From positions 1-64,000 of the forward strand of contig NW_025778935.1 of the NCBI RefSeq assembly GCF_021130785.1: DNA of 64,000 nucleotides, read 5' to 3'. Every line of letters begins with the position of its first letter. Position 1 is the stretch's first letter. Positions 22,170-32,260 of the stretch are shown here, piece after piece. Source of the DNA: Homalodisca vitripennis. Lineage: Eukaryota; Arthropoda; Insecta; Hemiptera; Cicadellidae. Position numbers and translations under genes: made by a program. The notes beneath the pieces are model-generated. The model saw nothing but the letters and a program-made list of their open reading frames with translations. It was not told the DNA's origin and did no database searches.

Positions 22170-22790
22170 TTCACCGCCATCTCCACAGACAAGATGGTCT
22201 TCACCGCGTCCTTGAACGTCAAAGACGCTTCAGCCAACAGTGTGTGCTTAGTTGTTTCACTCCGTATTCCACTAACGAGCCGATCCCGCAAATAATTATT
22301 GGTTTCGAACCAAACTCACAATGCATTGATAACTGCTTTAAACTAGCCATATATTCTGAGACTGCCTCTTGTTTCATCAGGTTTCTCTTACTACATTTAC
22401 AACGTTCCGCAATAAACGAAGATATTGACTGCAGATAGTCTTGAATAATTTAAATAATTTCCTCATACTTTCTCTTAGCTGGTTTATCCGGTAAATTACG
22501 CAATAAAGCAAAGGTTTTACTCCTACCATTGTTATAAAAGCATTTACTGAATGTTCTTGATCAGTTTGATTGCACTTGCAAATCAACTCAAAACGTTCTA
22601 TGTCAAATTCACCGGCACTACTTATTATTTCCGATAATTTTTTTACTGGATTATCAAGCAATGATGGAATAATTAATATCGTCAACAATAAACAGAAATT
22701 ATCACACCTCAGAACTAGCACTGTTTCACACACTACAATTGGCAATTGAACACTTATATTGCACAATTCAATCGGAATAAGGTTCGTACT
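22170..22790 (-). pseudogene. Gypsy A gag
   Basis: Minus-strand fragments include EFDIERFELICKCNQTDQEH, AFITMVGVK, KRKYEEIIQIIQDYLQSI, and in shifted frame EAVSEYMASLKQLSMHCEFG, the last being the usual insect Gypsy gag helix (E-x-V-x-E-Y-x-A-x-L-x-x-L-x-x-x-C-x-F-G). Gag would form the capsid-like particle around the element RNA. Frame breaks occur near 22380 and 22500. The segment runs up to the candidate primer-binding site. Confidence 0.75.
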
Positions 22791-22792
22791 AA

Positions 22793-22803
22793 CTCGTCGC
22801 TAA
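22793..22803 (-). promoter_or_regulatory. Candidate primer-binding site of Gypsy A
   Basis: The minus strand reads TTAGCGACGAG just inside the candidate 5' LTR, resembling the TGGCGACGAG-type primer sites of arthropod Gypsy elements. Confidence 0.4.
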
Positions 22804-22806
22804 TTT

Positions 22807-22914
22807 TGGTAGGCCTATATTGATGCCAGATAAACAATATGGGAGTAGTCGGTTTAAAATAAGCACACGTGCTTGTACATTAATACTGTGGTCGTAAATT
22901 CGTGGTAAGTCTCA
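22807..22914 (-). repeat. Candidate 5' LTR of Gypsy A (about 108 bp)
   Basis: On the minus strand it starts TGAGACTTACC and ends TACCA. Its right 68 bp match 7512-7579. Immediately to its right, Gypsy B RT coding resumes. An LTR this short is unusual, so the left boundary is uncertain. Confidence 0.5.
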
Positions 22915-24015
22915 AGGAATGGGTTTTGAACTGATACAACTGACCATTATCTTCAAAACGGGTAATTTCTTTTTCGTTCTCTGGAATCTGCATCTGATGA
23001 TAAGGACTAGACAAATCTAATGAACTGAAAGTATCAAATTTAACAATTTTCAACAAAAGTGATTCAATATCTGGTAAAGGATAAGCATTCAAGAATGTAA
23101 ATTTACTGAGAATAGCTTACCACAAGCTGTTTCTTGTGGTATTCGTTTTTAGTAATGAGCACTTGAGCTCACCACGGGGAAGCTCTCTCCTCGATAACAC
23201 AATCTTTTAGAAGAAACTGTATTTCAGATGTATAAACGTTTCTTGTTCTCCAAAAAAAACCACTGTCTTAGTCACAACAAATCGACAATTTTTTAACTAT
23301 GAATTAAAATAATGATGATGGTTCCACATTAGCACAGACAACGCTGAAACAGAGAAAGATGATTTTGGTCGCCTAAAGTAAACAGTTTGTAAGCATTGTA
23401 TTTTACATACAGATCTACCTTTTCATTTTTAATTGGTTAAAACGAGTGAGGATGATTCAATCGACACCTATTTTACTTCTGAAAATATTTTAAGGTTGTT
23501 AGTCAGTACAAAAAATATTGACAATTGAACTATCAGAACTTCCAGTATCAATTAAATATTTAGCAGAAAGTCCGTTAAAATGTTCTGATACAATTACTTT
23601 AGATTATACTTTGGGTGTTACTGCTGAAGTTATTATGGAAAATGTTACAGAGCTTTAATTTATCTTACCTTTTTTGAAGATTCTTATATAAACAAACTCT
23701 GAGAAAATGACCAGTTTTTCTAGCAACCTTTACACATAGCAAATTTTCGGGACAGTCATCTCTGGCAATGTGTCTTGCTCCTCCACAAAAATAAACACTC
23801 ATGTTGGGATCTGTGTGCTGATACAGTAACATTGTATTTTTAACACTGTCTTTTTGTGTTCCTAGTTTGTCTGTAAGAATCTTCAAAGAGGTTACTAACA
23901 GCATTGTGACTATTGAGGTACACGTGAAGTAATGGAATAAACGTCCGCATGTTTCTGAGCTGACTGTAGGCTAAGGAACGAGCTATTTCTATGACTTCTT
24001 CCAAGATTAGGACGT
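22915..24015 (-). pseudogene. Gypsy B gag end, zinc knuckles, protease and RT N-terminus
   Basis: Minus-strand order from the Tc1-type insertion: gag helix NVLILEEVIEIARSLAYSQL (about 24010-23950); two zinc knuckles, the first shifted (GGARHIARDDCPEN), the second RKTGHFLRVC (about 23800-23700); protease AKYLIDTGSSDSSIVNIF with D-T-G intact (about 23560-23520); RT start with KTNTTRNSLW-like text near 23130; then NAYPLPDIESLLLKI, FSSLDLSSPYHQMQIPENEK and GQLYQFK (23092-22930), the classic Y-P-L-P-x-I-E / F-S-x-L-D-L-x-S-x-Y-H-Q block. It stops at the Gypsy A LTR. Several frame breaks. Confidence 0.82.
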
Positions 24016-24017
24016 TA
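24016..24017. repeat. TA target duplication, left copy (Tc1-type element)
   Basis: TA at 24016-24017 and 25717-25718 flank the inverted termini. Keeping one TA restores the gag reading frame across the site. Confidence 0.85.
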
Positions 24018-25716
24018 CAAAAAAAGTTCGAGGACTTTAGCTGTGCGCGTGACCTGGAGTGTGTGGTGATGGGCGGGAGGGGTGGCGGGGTAGCATTATG
24101 CGCTGCGTCCCGAAAACATTTCCTTTGACTCATGGTTAAAACCCTCCTTTCTGGAATCGTATTGGCCAAATAACTCATCGCACTCGCCACAATCAGTCTG
24201 TTTTGTGACAGTGCTGAGTGTAGCTTGTGCTTCGCTTTTACCGATAATGTCTGTTGAGTTAAAGTCAAAAGTCAAAAGCCTATTCATAGTCAGGCTCGCG
24301 AAATTGTGAGTAATGTTTATACATTTATGAAGGAAGAGGCAGACCATCAAACTGTTAAAATTCCGTTGTCAAAGGCTCGCCAAAGAACTGCTGCAACAAC
24401 TGGAGTGTAAGAGCGAGTTGTGACTAAAATAAACAGTTTAACTTAACAAGTTGAAGGTTAGTAACATGTGTGAGGCAAGTTTTACTACACCAAACAAAAA
24501 CCGTCAACGACGTAGAATAGTTGACAATTTCTATGTTGAAGAACATCGAATACCGACTGCAAAACTTTTGAGGGAGGCGCTAAGGGACAAAAATATATTT
24601 CCAGGGTTGTGAGAAAAGGTTTAAGTGGGTATTAAAGGACCTGGAATGTACTTGGAGAAGGACGGCAAACAATAGGAAATTATTAATAGAAAAGCCAGAA
24701 ATCCGAGAGAAGAGGATAACATACTTGAGAGCGTTGAAAAATTACAGGGAGCAAGGACGCCCCATAATTTTATTTAGACGAATCTTATATACTATCGTCT
24801 CACGTATCTAACCAAACTTGGTCAAATGAAGGGTTACACGTGCCGATTTCCAAGGGCGAGAGACTAATAATTATCCATGCGGATGGAGAGAAAGGGTTCT
24901 TGCCCAATGCTTTTACATGTTGGAAAGCAAGCAACCATAGTGGAGACTACCACGACAATGTGAATGGGGACATTTTTATGAAGTGGATAAAGGAAAGAGT
25001 GTTACCGAATTTAGAACCAAATTCGGTACTGGTAGTCGATAACGCGCCCTACCATAACATACAAATTGATAAAGCTCTTTCACTACATCTGATTTGTGAT
25101 TTACATCTTTCACTATGTATCAAGCTAAAGCTCTATGCGAAGACAAGATATCAAGTATGGGCTCAGAAGAGTGGTCAGTAAAGTGCAAGCACGTAGAGAA
25201 AATCGAAAGGGACTATGCAGCCGCAGAACCCCAGATTGACAATTTATAGAATATTATTATAGAATCCCTTATTATATCAGTTGGTTCGGATACAGACAGC
25301 AGTGACAGTGACCCAGAAGAGGAGGACAACTTGAATGGAATTGAAGAACTCCAATGAAAAAACAATCATTGTAAGTAACATTTGTTATTAGAAAATTATA
25401 TTCTAGCATTTAAAATTAATTAAATATTATTGAAGTGATTTTAAATTAAATAATAAGAGAATACCAAATAATAACAATAATAGGACTTATCCTTGTTTTT
25501 CAGTTGTTATATTGTTGTTTAACGTGTTTTTGAAAAATAACGTATGTGTGAATAAAAAATCGGCAAATCGAAATCGTGAGTTTAAAGTCGTTAAGAGATT
25601 CTTGCGCCTTCATCTCAGCGGCTAGCACGTATAACGCAACCCGCCACACAGATAGCGTTCGTTTTTTGAAAGGGTAGTATTAGGGCTGCACGAGCACAGC
25701 TAAATTCCTCCAACTG
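24018..25716 (+). mobile_element. Tc1/mariner-superfamily DNA transposon, 1.7 kb, internally deleted
   Basis: The left end contains GTTCGAGGACTTTAGCTGTG and the right end, inverted, GTTGGAGGAATTTAGCTGTG, both close to flanking TA dinucleotides; about 24 of 27 bases agree. The left terminus has a longer A run just outside this block. The transposase lies on the plus strand. The element sits in the gag of Gypsy B. Confidence 0.88.
24247..25357 (+). pseudogene. Tc1/mariner-type DDE transposase lacking its third catalytic segment
   Basis: N-terminal helix-turn-helix part: QAREIVSNVYTFMKEEADHQ, then ARQRTAATTGV (24275-24415). A second block from 24466 reads TTPNKNRQRRRIVDNFYVEE and AKLLREALRDKNIF. 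Then RKLLIEKPEIREKRITYLRA (24670-24735) and FYLDESYILSSHVSNQTWS with the first Asp at about 24778. The open stretch 24840-25090 holds LIIIHADGEKGFLPNAF, GDYHDNVNGDIFMKWIKE and NSVLVVDNAPYHN with the second Asp at 25038. Shortly after, the sequence jumps to a C-terminal tail (WSVKCKHVEKIERDY ... SDTDSSDSDPEEED). The segment with the third acidic residue (N-P-I-E-x-x-W) is missing, so this copy is inactive. Frame breaks near 24420 and 24608. Confidence 0.85.
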
Positions 25717-25718
25717 TA

Positions 25719-25845
25719 CGTTCTAGAATACGTTGTATGATTTGAGATGGATGTAAACCACCAATACTGGCAGGCATCTCTGATTGACTTATCACTATAG
25801 GGTTTAGTATCGACATTTATAAAATCACTCCTTACTAATAGAATC
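25719..25845 (-). pseudogene. Gypsy B gag, upstream continuation
   Basis: The minus strand reads SEMPASIGGLHPSQIIQRIL and runs in frame, across one copy of the TA, into NVLILEEVIEIARS at 24015. This is the gag pattern I-Q-(K/R)-R-L-L-x-E-x-x-L-x-L-E-x-A-x-E-I-A. Homology fades near 25845. Confidence 0.65.
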
Positions 25846-26149
25846 AAGAATCTTTATTTCCAAAGTACATTACAATCATTTGTTCACACAAAAATTACAT
25901 CGAAAAAGTAGATAAAAGTACAATGGATAGGCACCTCTGAACTATTAGCTGAGTTGAGGTTGCCATCACTAATTAATTTAAGGCAGATGGGCCTGGCAGC
26001 TCCTCTTTCAGAGTAAAATATACATAATTAGAGTAATGAATAAACCATACCAATATTTAAAACAAAGCACACAATTAAGTTGTATTTCATAATGAAATGC
26101 AATACATTACATTACCACAACAAAATAAAAAATTATTAAATTACTACAT

Positions 26150-26215
26150 AAATTCACACACACATACACACACACGCACATGCACATACGCACATGCAGA
26201 TACATACACATACAA
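26150..26215. repeat. CA/CATA microsatellite
   Basis: Imperfect (CA)n with CACATGCACATACGCACATG-type variants. Confidence 0.85.
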
Positions 26216-27384
26216 TTTTTAAGATTAGAAAGCAAGTGTCTATCAAAAGTACAATTATCTTAGGTGTTAATGTTTCTAATGTTTTATAGCTATTTTGTAA
26301 ACTTTACACTCAATCATAAATGCATAGTTTTCATGGGACAGAAAATTTACTAATACTTCAAGTTTGTTACCTTCTTTAACTTCTGAATTTTCCATAAACT
26401 TGTTGAATGCTTGAAATCAGTGTTTCCATTGTTTGGAAGCATTTGTTGTTTAAGGGCTGCAGGCAAATTTTTCAGGTTTCAGCAGTTTTTAAATTACAGA
26501 GTATTCAAGTGAGTACAGCAAAAATGTTTGATTTAAACTTTCATAAAAACCAAAAAAAAAAACCTTTTTACAAACTAAGGCTTTAACAAACCAAGTTTCA
26601 ACTATATAAACCTTAAAATATGATCTCAATGTATAAAGAAATTACTTTCTATTTTTTTAAACAGATAGTCTAGTTTTTTTTTTACAAACAGTTATTTTTA
26701 TTTTCTTTTAAAGCCTCAGCTCTTGGCTATGCTGGCTTGTTTTTGGTCACTGTGGCTGTAATTCCTATCGTGATTATTACAGTTTATAAAAACATCATCT
26801 TATAAAAACTTACATGATAAACATAATGTATGTTTTATAGGGTTTTACAAACTTATTTGCAACAGCTCTCCACGTTGTCACCAAACACTGTATAGTTTTT
26901 TCTACAAGTCCATTTCATAACTAGAAGTTTAAAACGTAAGCGTGTAATTAAGTTCACAGTTCAAATATGTTTATTTATTAACAGTTTTTTTTTTTTTTAT
27001 ATACATGATCCCATGTGCCTGACACAGCACGTGCGGGATTCTGAAAAAACAAGCATCTTTAATACACTTTTTTCATACGGCTACTATACAAGTGCAATAC
27101 TCCCAGGAAAAGTCTACTCTGGAATGAAATTACTTTTTATAACTAATAATGATAACAATAACAATCCATAATAACAATTTAAAACTATCAAATACAACAT
27201 TTTAAAACAAAACTATACCCCAGCAAAACACAATAAATACTATTACAATTACACCAACAAAACACACATTTTCTGACTAAAAGGTATTCAAAGTGACACC
27301 CAGTACATGTAAGCTCTCTCATGAGTCTACACCCATATGTATAAGTTATTGCTTAATAAATAAATAAAATAAATAACAACAAGA

Positions 27385-27550
27385 TGAACAAACAATAACT
27401 ATCAATAAACATCTAAATTTATAACAACAATAAAGACCAACAATATTAACGACAATGAATAACAACAATAACTAACAATAAACATCTAAATTCATAACAG
27501 CAATAAATATCAACAATAATAATAAATAATAAACTTCTAAATTCAATAAC
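27385..27550. repeat. AAC/AAT-rich tandem repeat, 73-bp period
   Basis: CAATAAACATCTAAATT at 27403 recurs at 27476, and a shortened third copy (AATAAACTTCTAAATT) follows at about 27527. Confidence 0.65.
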
Positions 27551-27839
27551 AGGATAGTAAAAACTTTAAACCAAAAAAATCAGTAACAGAACTCAATAAA
27601 TATAATTAAATGTATAAAAACTGTTCAACTGCAAAGCCATAATCAGAAATCATATCATGGAGCATTTTCATTATATTATAATTTGGCGAATATATTGTTA
27701 ACTCAACACCTACATCTACGTATGATGCCTGGTTTGTGTTTAGTAAGTGTCGCATTTGTGGGTATTGTGTATTTTGATTTGAACTTAGTATCTCTTCTGG
27801 TAGCTTTCTGAAGTAGTGCAAGTTTGTTCATTCCATGGC

Positions 27840-28830
27840 GATAACATTTCCTTGGTCTTTGTTTTTAGGAATAAATGGCTGGAGGTGTAGGGAAGTTGGT
27901 TAATTCCTTATAAGATCAATAGCTGAGTCTAAATTCGTTTTTCTGATATTCCACTTCAAACTTTCCACAATTATTGGTCTATGTGGTCTTTTTATAGTGT
28001 GACCTATGTCAAGATCCACAATATAATGTGGCCTGTCCAGTTTTTCTACAAACTATGCTAAGCCAAAAACCTGAAGGGTAATAATTTCGTGCCTGCAACC
28101 GTTCTCTCACTTTTAAGGAATTTGCTAAGTAGAGTTGAACTGCTTTGTTTCTATCAGAACCTTGTGGTGTTAGTAAATCGGGTCCCGTTCGAAGTACACG
28201 CTCAAAACATTGTTCTGGTGAGTTTTTTCACGAGGCAGAGGAATTATTCTTTACCTGAAGAGTAATAAGTTCGAATTTTTGTTGAAACTCTTTCTCACTT
28301 TCCTTAGACGCTAATTTCTGTTTTAATATTTGAACATAACATTCCGGTACTAGGAAGACCAGAAGCGATAAATCTTTGTTTCTTTCTATTCCGTCCACAA
28401 AACCATTCAATTCCAATGAATGAAAAATTGTGTATTATCACCGACGACTGACGAGAATTTCAGGAAAGTCACTGCGTGAAAAATATTTAACTGAGTATTC
28501 CCATTATGGAACTGAAAGTTTGAGAGGAGTTCGTTATTCTGATATCTATAGTTACTTTGATTTGGAATTTAGCAGAATCATAAAGTGATGTCCCTAGTAT
28601 GGACCTGCATAGTCGCGTTGCCAATTCTTGTCTGGTTGATCCTATACATGTAAATACACCTTATTTGGGTTGTTCTTAACTGCAAAACATGCTTCACAAT
28701 TTGTTACTGTATTCTCAATATCTCTGTGAATATATTTTCAATCACAATATCTCCGAGCAAGGACTTTCGATTTTAAAATTCCAGGATGAGTAATATGTCG
28801 TTCAGAAATAATGGTCAGGTTGTAGCTTTA
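27840..28830 (-). pseudogene. Gypsy C integrase
   Basis: The zinc-binding region reads ITHPGILKSKVLARRY, then IENTVTNCEACFAVKNNPNK (28800-28670; H...C-x2-C). The catalytic core start, RDYAGPYQGHHFMIL (about 28610-28565), carries the first Asp with the D-Y-A-G-P pattern. The second Asp lies in a damaged VVGDNTQF (about 28440). YVQILKQKLASKESEKEF follows (28335-28280), then DLLTPQGSDRNKAVQLYLA and KVRERLQARNYYP (28180-28080). The tail is RPHYIVDLDIGHTIKRPH (28040-27985). Integrase would insert the cDNA; this copy has many breaks. Confidence 0.8.
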
Positions 28831-28839
28831 AAGGAATGA

Positions 28840-29300
28840 CTAACTGCTCTTTGTCCACGAATTTTTCTCCCTACTGAAGATCTTCGTCTGCAAATCGAAA
28901 AGTACGTAACTCCATGGGTAATTCTTCTTGTTGAAATATCATTTACAGTGTGTTCATTCATAAAGGTTCCTGAATCGTACTTTTCATATTTGCCATCCAA
29001 AGGCGATCTAGAAAAATAGTCAGCATTCATGTGATTATCTGACCGCTTTTGTACAATTGTATAACCCATTTAGAAATATTGCATAGCGAAGTAAACGTGA
29101 AACTGTTGTTGCAGGTAAAGCCTTGTTTTGGATGAACAAATGGATTGAACAGGTTTGTTATCCACAACAAGTGTACTTCCTCCCAAACAAATACTGGTAA
29201 AACTTTTTGTACCAGACCATGGCCGTAGCTTCCTTGTCAATCTGTGAGTATCTCCTTTCAGCTGATGACAGTAATCTTAATATAAATGCGATAGGATATT
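28840..29300 (-). pseudogene. Gypsy C RNase H
   Basis: The minus strand reads RYSQIDKEATAMVW, VDNKPVQSI, TFTSLCNISKWVIQLYK, then GYTIVQKRSDNHMNADYFSR (29069-29000), the usual end of RNase H (V-N-A-D-x-L-S-R). Frame breaks lie near 29045 and 29150. Confidence 0.8.
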
Positions 29301-30298
29301 ATATTCCGTTTATGATGTGTGATAACACCTAAGATAATTCAACTAGATTAGCATATGTAGCCAGAGTTAGAAGGGGATTATGGGCCAAATAAAACAAGCA
29401 CCATATCACTTGCTATTTCCTGTGTTACGCTTTTGAATGCAATTTCGCAATTTGAATTTCATTTAAATTTGTAGTTCTTCTTCACAAGTTGTCTTAAAAG
29501 TTGTAGGAGTGGATATGCTTGAGGAATAAACTTTGAGTAGTACGACGCAACACCAAGAAAGTTCCTAAGCTCTTCCATATTTCTTGGGCACCTCATTTAT
29601 AGGTTTCACCTTAACTGAAGATTTCTTCAAACCATTAGCACTAATTACGTGGCCAAGATCCACTTATCTCGTGTTCGAAGAGCATTTCTAGAGATTCAAA
29701 TGAAGATTTAATTCCCTCATTCGCTGCAAAACGCTGAGTCTGTTCTTGCGCTCTTGTAATGTTGACGCTTGAATTATTATGTCATCAAACTATGCAACTA
29801 TCTCTCTTAAATCTAGGTTAACATCATCCATGAACTTCTGGGACTCATTTAGGACACTTTTAATACTAAGTGGAAGTCGATTCATTAAGTAATTTCCTTT
29901 GTGAGTATATATTGTTTGTAACATTTTTTTTATCATCATCTTCAAACTTAGATATGCTTTGTGAGCTTCAAGGGTACAATAGTATTTTCCTTACTTCATT
30001 TTATTAAAAATAATCATTAATTCTTTGGTATTGGATAGTGTGAATTTATCAGTTGAGATTTAAGAGATAATTTGACATCGAGACATAGTCTGATATGCTT
30101 ATCACACTTAGATGCCACTATAAAAGGCGACCACCATTCAGAATACTCCACTTTTGTAATAATTCCTTGGTGTTTAAGATAGTTTAGTACCTTTTCCACT
30201 TTTTCTCTTAATGCATATATAACAGGTTTTGCTTCAGAAAATGTTGGATATAAGATATCTTTGGGTTTAAGGCTACCCTTGTAATTGGAATTAAACAT
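29301..30298 (-). pseudogene. Gypsy C reverse transcriptase
   Basis: The open stretch 30298-30017 (93 codons) reads SEAKPVIYALREKVEKVLNY, then QGIITKVEYSEWWSPFIVAS and DKHIRLCLDVKLSLKSQL, typical of K02A2.6-like Gypsy pol. The catalytic site is FDDIIIQASTLQER at 29789 downwards, but the residue before F-D-D is a TAG stop (29792-29790). Downstream pieces (VFLVLRRTTQSL-like) run to about 29500. Not functional. Confidence 0.8.
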
Positions 30299-31160
30299 AT
30301 TATTTTATTATATGTCCCTAAAAAACTGAGTTTACTTTTTGATTTGTGTTGTGCTATTTGCCAGTTTCAGGAGAAGAAATCATGTTGATCTTGTTTATAT
30401 TAATGTTAAGATTACGAGGCCAATGTACAACCCTAGATTGCATCAGAAGGAATATTAACAACATACAAATCCTCCTTAGAAAAATCTAGTCGAAACTTGG
30501 TCTAACCCTAGAGGAGTAAATCCTTCACCTGTACATGTGCACAATGTCTCCATTCCGCAATTATCTAATGTTGTGATTTTTTAGGCTTTATAATTTACCA
30601 AACTAAGCTTATTAGTTAGAGTTTGGATGCATAGCTTCGATACGTGACCAGAACGGCTACATGAACTGCAATTTAGAAAAGAAAGGTCACGTTTACAACT
30701 GCCAGAAAAATTATCCACAGAGTAGATACATATTGCTAATATTCAGAGCTGTGTAGTCTGGACAGTTACAGGGACTATTTGATCCACACTTAGTTTTAAG
30801 TTTATTTTCAATTTTAACCATTGAAACCATTGATTAATTAAGATAACAATAAAGGTAGAAGATATCTCCTTATTTCACAGTTTGAATATTTTTAAAGCGA
30901 GAAAAATTTTGTAAGCTCGATAAAAGATAAGAGATTTTTTTAAGAGAGGCTTTTCTCTGATGTTCGCATCACTTAAGCCCCTAAAAACATTGTGCCCTGA
31001 GAAACTTATCGGTATTTTAAAGCGTTACATTCCTGATTTCCACCCTTAAATTGGCAAGTTACAGTTAAATTCCGAAGCTCTGCAATAAATTCAGCAAAAG
31101 ATCTTTGCTCACCCGGATCTTGTACTTGACATAAAATTTTATGTTATTCAGTTAAATATT
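30299..31160 (-). pseudogene. Gypsy C gag, zinc knuckle and pol linker
   Basis: Near 31150-31050 the minus strand reads RSFAEFIAELRNLTVTCQF, a gag helix. At 30720-30645, CKRDLSFLNCSSCSRSGHVS includes an intact C-x2-C-x4-H-x4-C knuckle ending K-L-C. Near 30390-30330 it reads INMISSPETGK, part of the linker before RT. The protease D-T-G was not found. Confidence 0.7.
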
Positions 31161-32079
31161 TGGGGCTGGACATAGGTTTTTATAATATTAATATTAAATA
31201 AAGAAATATAATGAATACCTTTAACACAAATTGTAACTCTTTATTGTTGAATGTTTTACAAAGACAGTGTCCTACAACAATCTTATGATCAACATATCTT
31301 GTGTTTTTCCTAGAGTATTACAAACTTACCTTGATTCTTTTATGTTTTAATATTAAATTGCCTTTGGGCAATCAAATAATACGGTTATTAATACCTAATA
31401 TACATCTATTAAGTACTATCAAAAGGCCTTACAAAATAAAAAGTAATAAATTTTGGTTCTTATGATTTCAATAAAGTGATTGCAATAATAAGGTATTCAT
31501 ATAGTAGTGAGGTATTTTGTCTTGTAGTTGAGGTAGCGCTCCGAGTTATAAAGAACACCTGTTGAATGACCGTTATTTAGTGGGCCGTGATTTATAACAA
31601 GTTTGGTTATTAGGTTTATTTATTTTGTTTTTAAGTTTTATTTTGTTTACTTAATTTGTGATGAACATTTATTTGATTTAATTGTTAAAGTAAAACTGTT
31701 AATTTTTATTATTTTTGTGTTTATTTGTGTACAGAGACATTAACCGGTCGGAGGTAAGTGAGCTGAGCTTTGTGTCAACCCTGTAGACCTACAAACGAGA
31801 TAATTTAGTTTTTGATCTTAACGTTTGTTATATTCTTTCTGCAAACTTTGTTAATAAAATGTTTAAACCTAATTCTGATTTTGATGCATATTATCTTAGA
31901 TATTGATCGGCATCATATATTCCTAAATGGAAAATTATTGTATTCCTTCATGATTTTGTAATAGCCTACCCTAGTCCTCATATTAATAAGTATAAGTAAA
32001 TTTAATACAAGAGAGGTTTGGTTAAAGCCTGTGGGTTTTACTAGCCTATAGCCTACGAGTTACATTTTTAATGATAAAT
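31161..32079. other. AT-rich DNA, no gene recognised
   Basis: Should contain the 5' LTR of Gypsy C, but no matching repeat was seen. A donor-like GGAGGTAAGTGAG occurs at 31750 (plus). Confidence 0.4.
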
Positions 32080-32260
32080 ATTTGGACTACACGTATTTAA
32101 AACCTAGCAATTTCCCCTACAGTTTACTACGTTTACTTTGGGTAAATTCAAGTATGAAATTAATCTTAATACTTTTTAAAAACTTGAATGTAGCTGATGC
32201 CGTGCTTTGCAGTATAATAAGCAACCAACACGACAATGGATTAGAAATGTCTAAACGGTA

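Larger units (their letters stand above)
7508..22914 (-). mobile_element. Gypsy element A (Ty3/Gypsy, minus strand), heavily nested
   Basis: In minus-strand order: candidate 5' LTR 22807-22914; primer-binding-like GCGACGAG at 22793-22800; gag about 22700-22170; zinc knuckle about 21990-21940; protease about 21630; RT and RNase H 21000-20053 continuing at 10812; RNase H end and linker to about 10300; integrase C-terminus 8490-8286; candidate 3' LTR 7579-7508. The integrase zinc finger and catalytic core are absent, either deleted or replaced where the Penelope-like element now sits. Its own sequence is only about 4-5 kb; the rest is inserted elements. The GCGACGAG site and the KRHIDQ tail resemble the K02A2.6-like group of arthropod Gypsy elements (inference). 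Confidence 0.75.
25846..27600. other. AT-rich repeats, possible LINE 3' UTR
   Basis: At 25845 the minus strand ends AATAAAGATTCTTGATTC, resembling a LINE 3' terminus with a short repeat tail; no ORF2 is found upstream. The stretch also holds a CA-rich microsatellite and a 73-bp AAC/AAT repeat, listed separately. Confidence 0.4.
27606..31160 (-). mobile_element. Gypsy element C (Ty3/Gypsy, K02A2.6-like), minus strand, decayed
   Basis: Gag, zinc knuckle, protease linker, RT, RNase H, integrase and the C-terminal tail follow in normal order on the minus strand from about 31160 down to about 27830. The open stretch 27821-27606 just downstream is unassigned. No LTR pair could be found by eye, so the ends are approximate. 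Confidence 0.75.

Noticed and set aside
22014..22438. Two overlapping plus-strand frames of 93 and 137 codons
   Set aside because: They lie opposite Gypsy A gag, which is recognisable on the minus strand.
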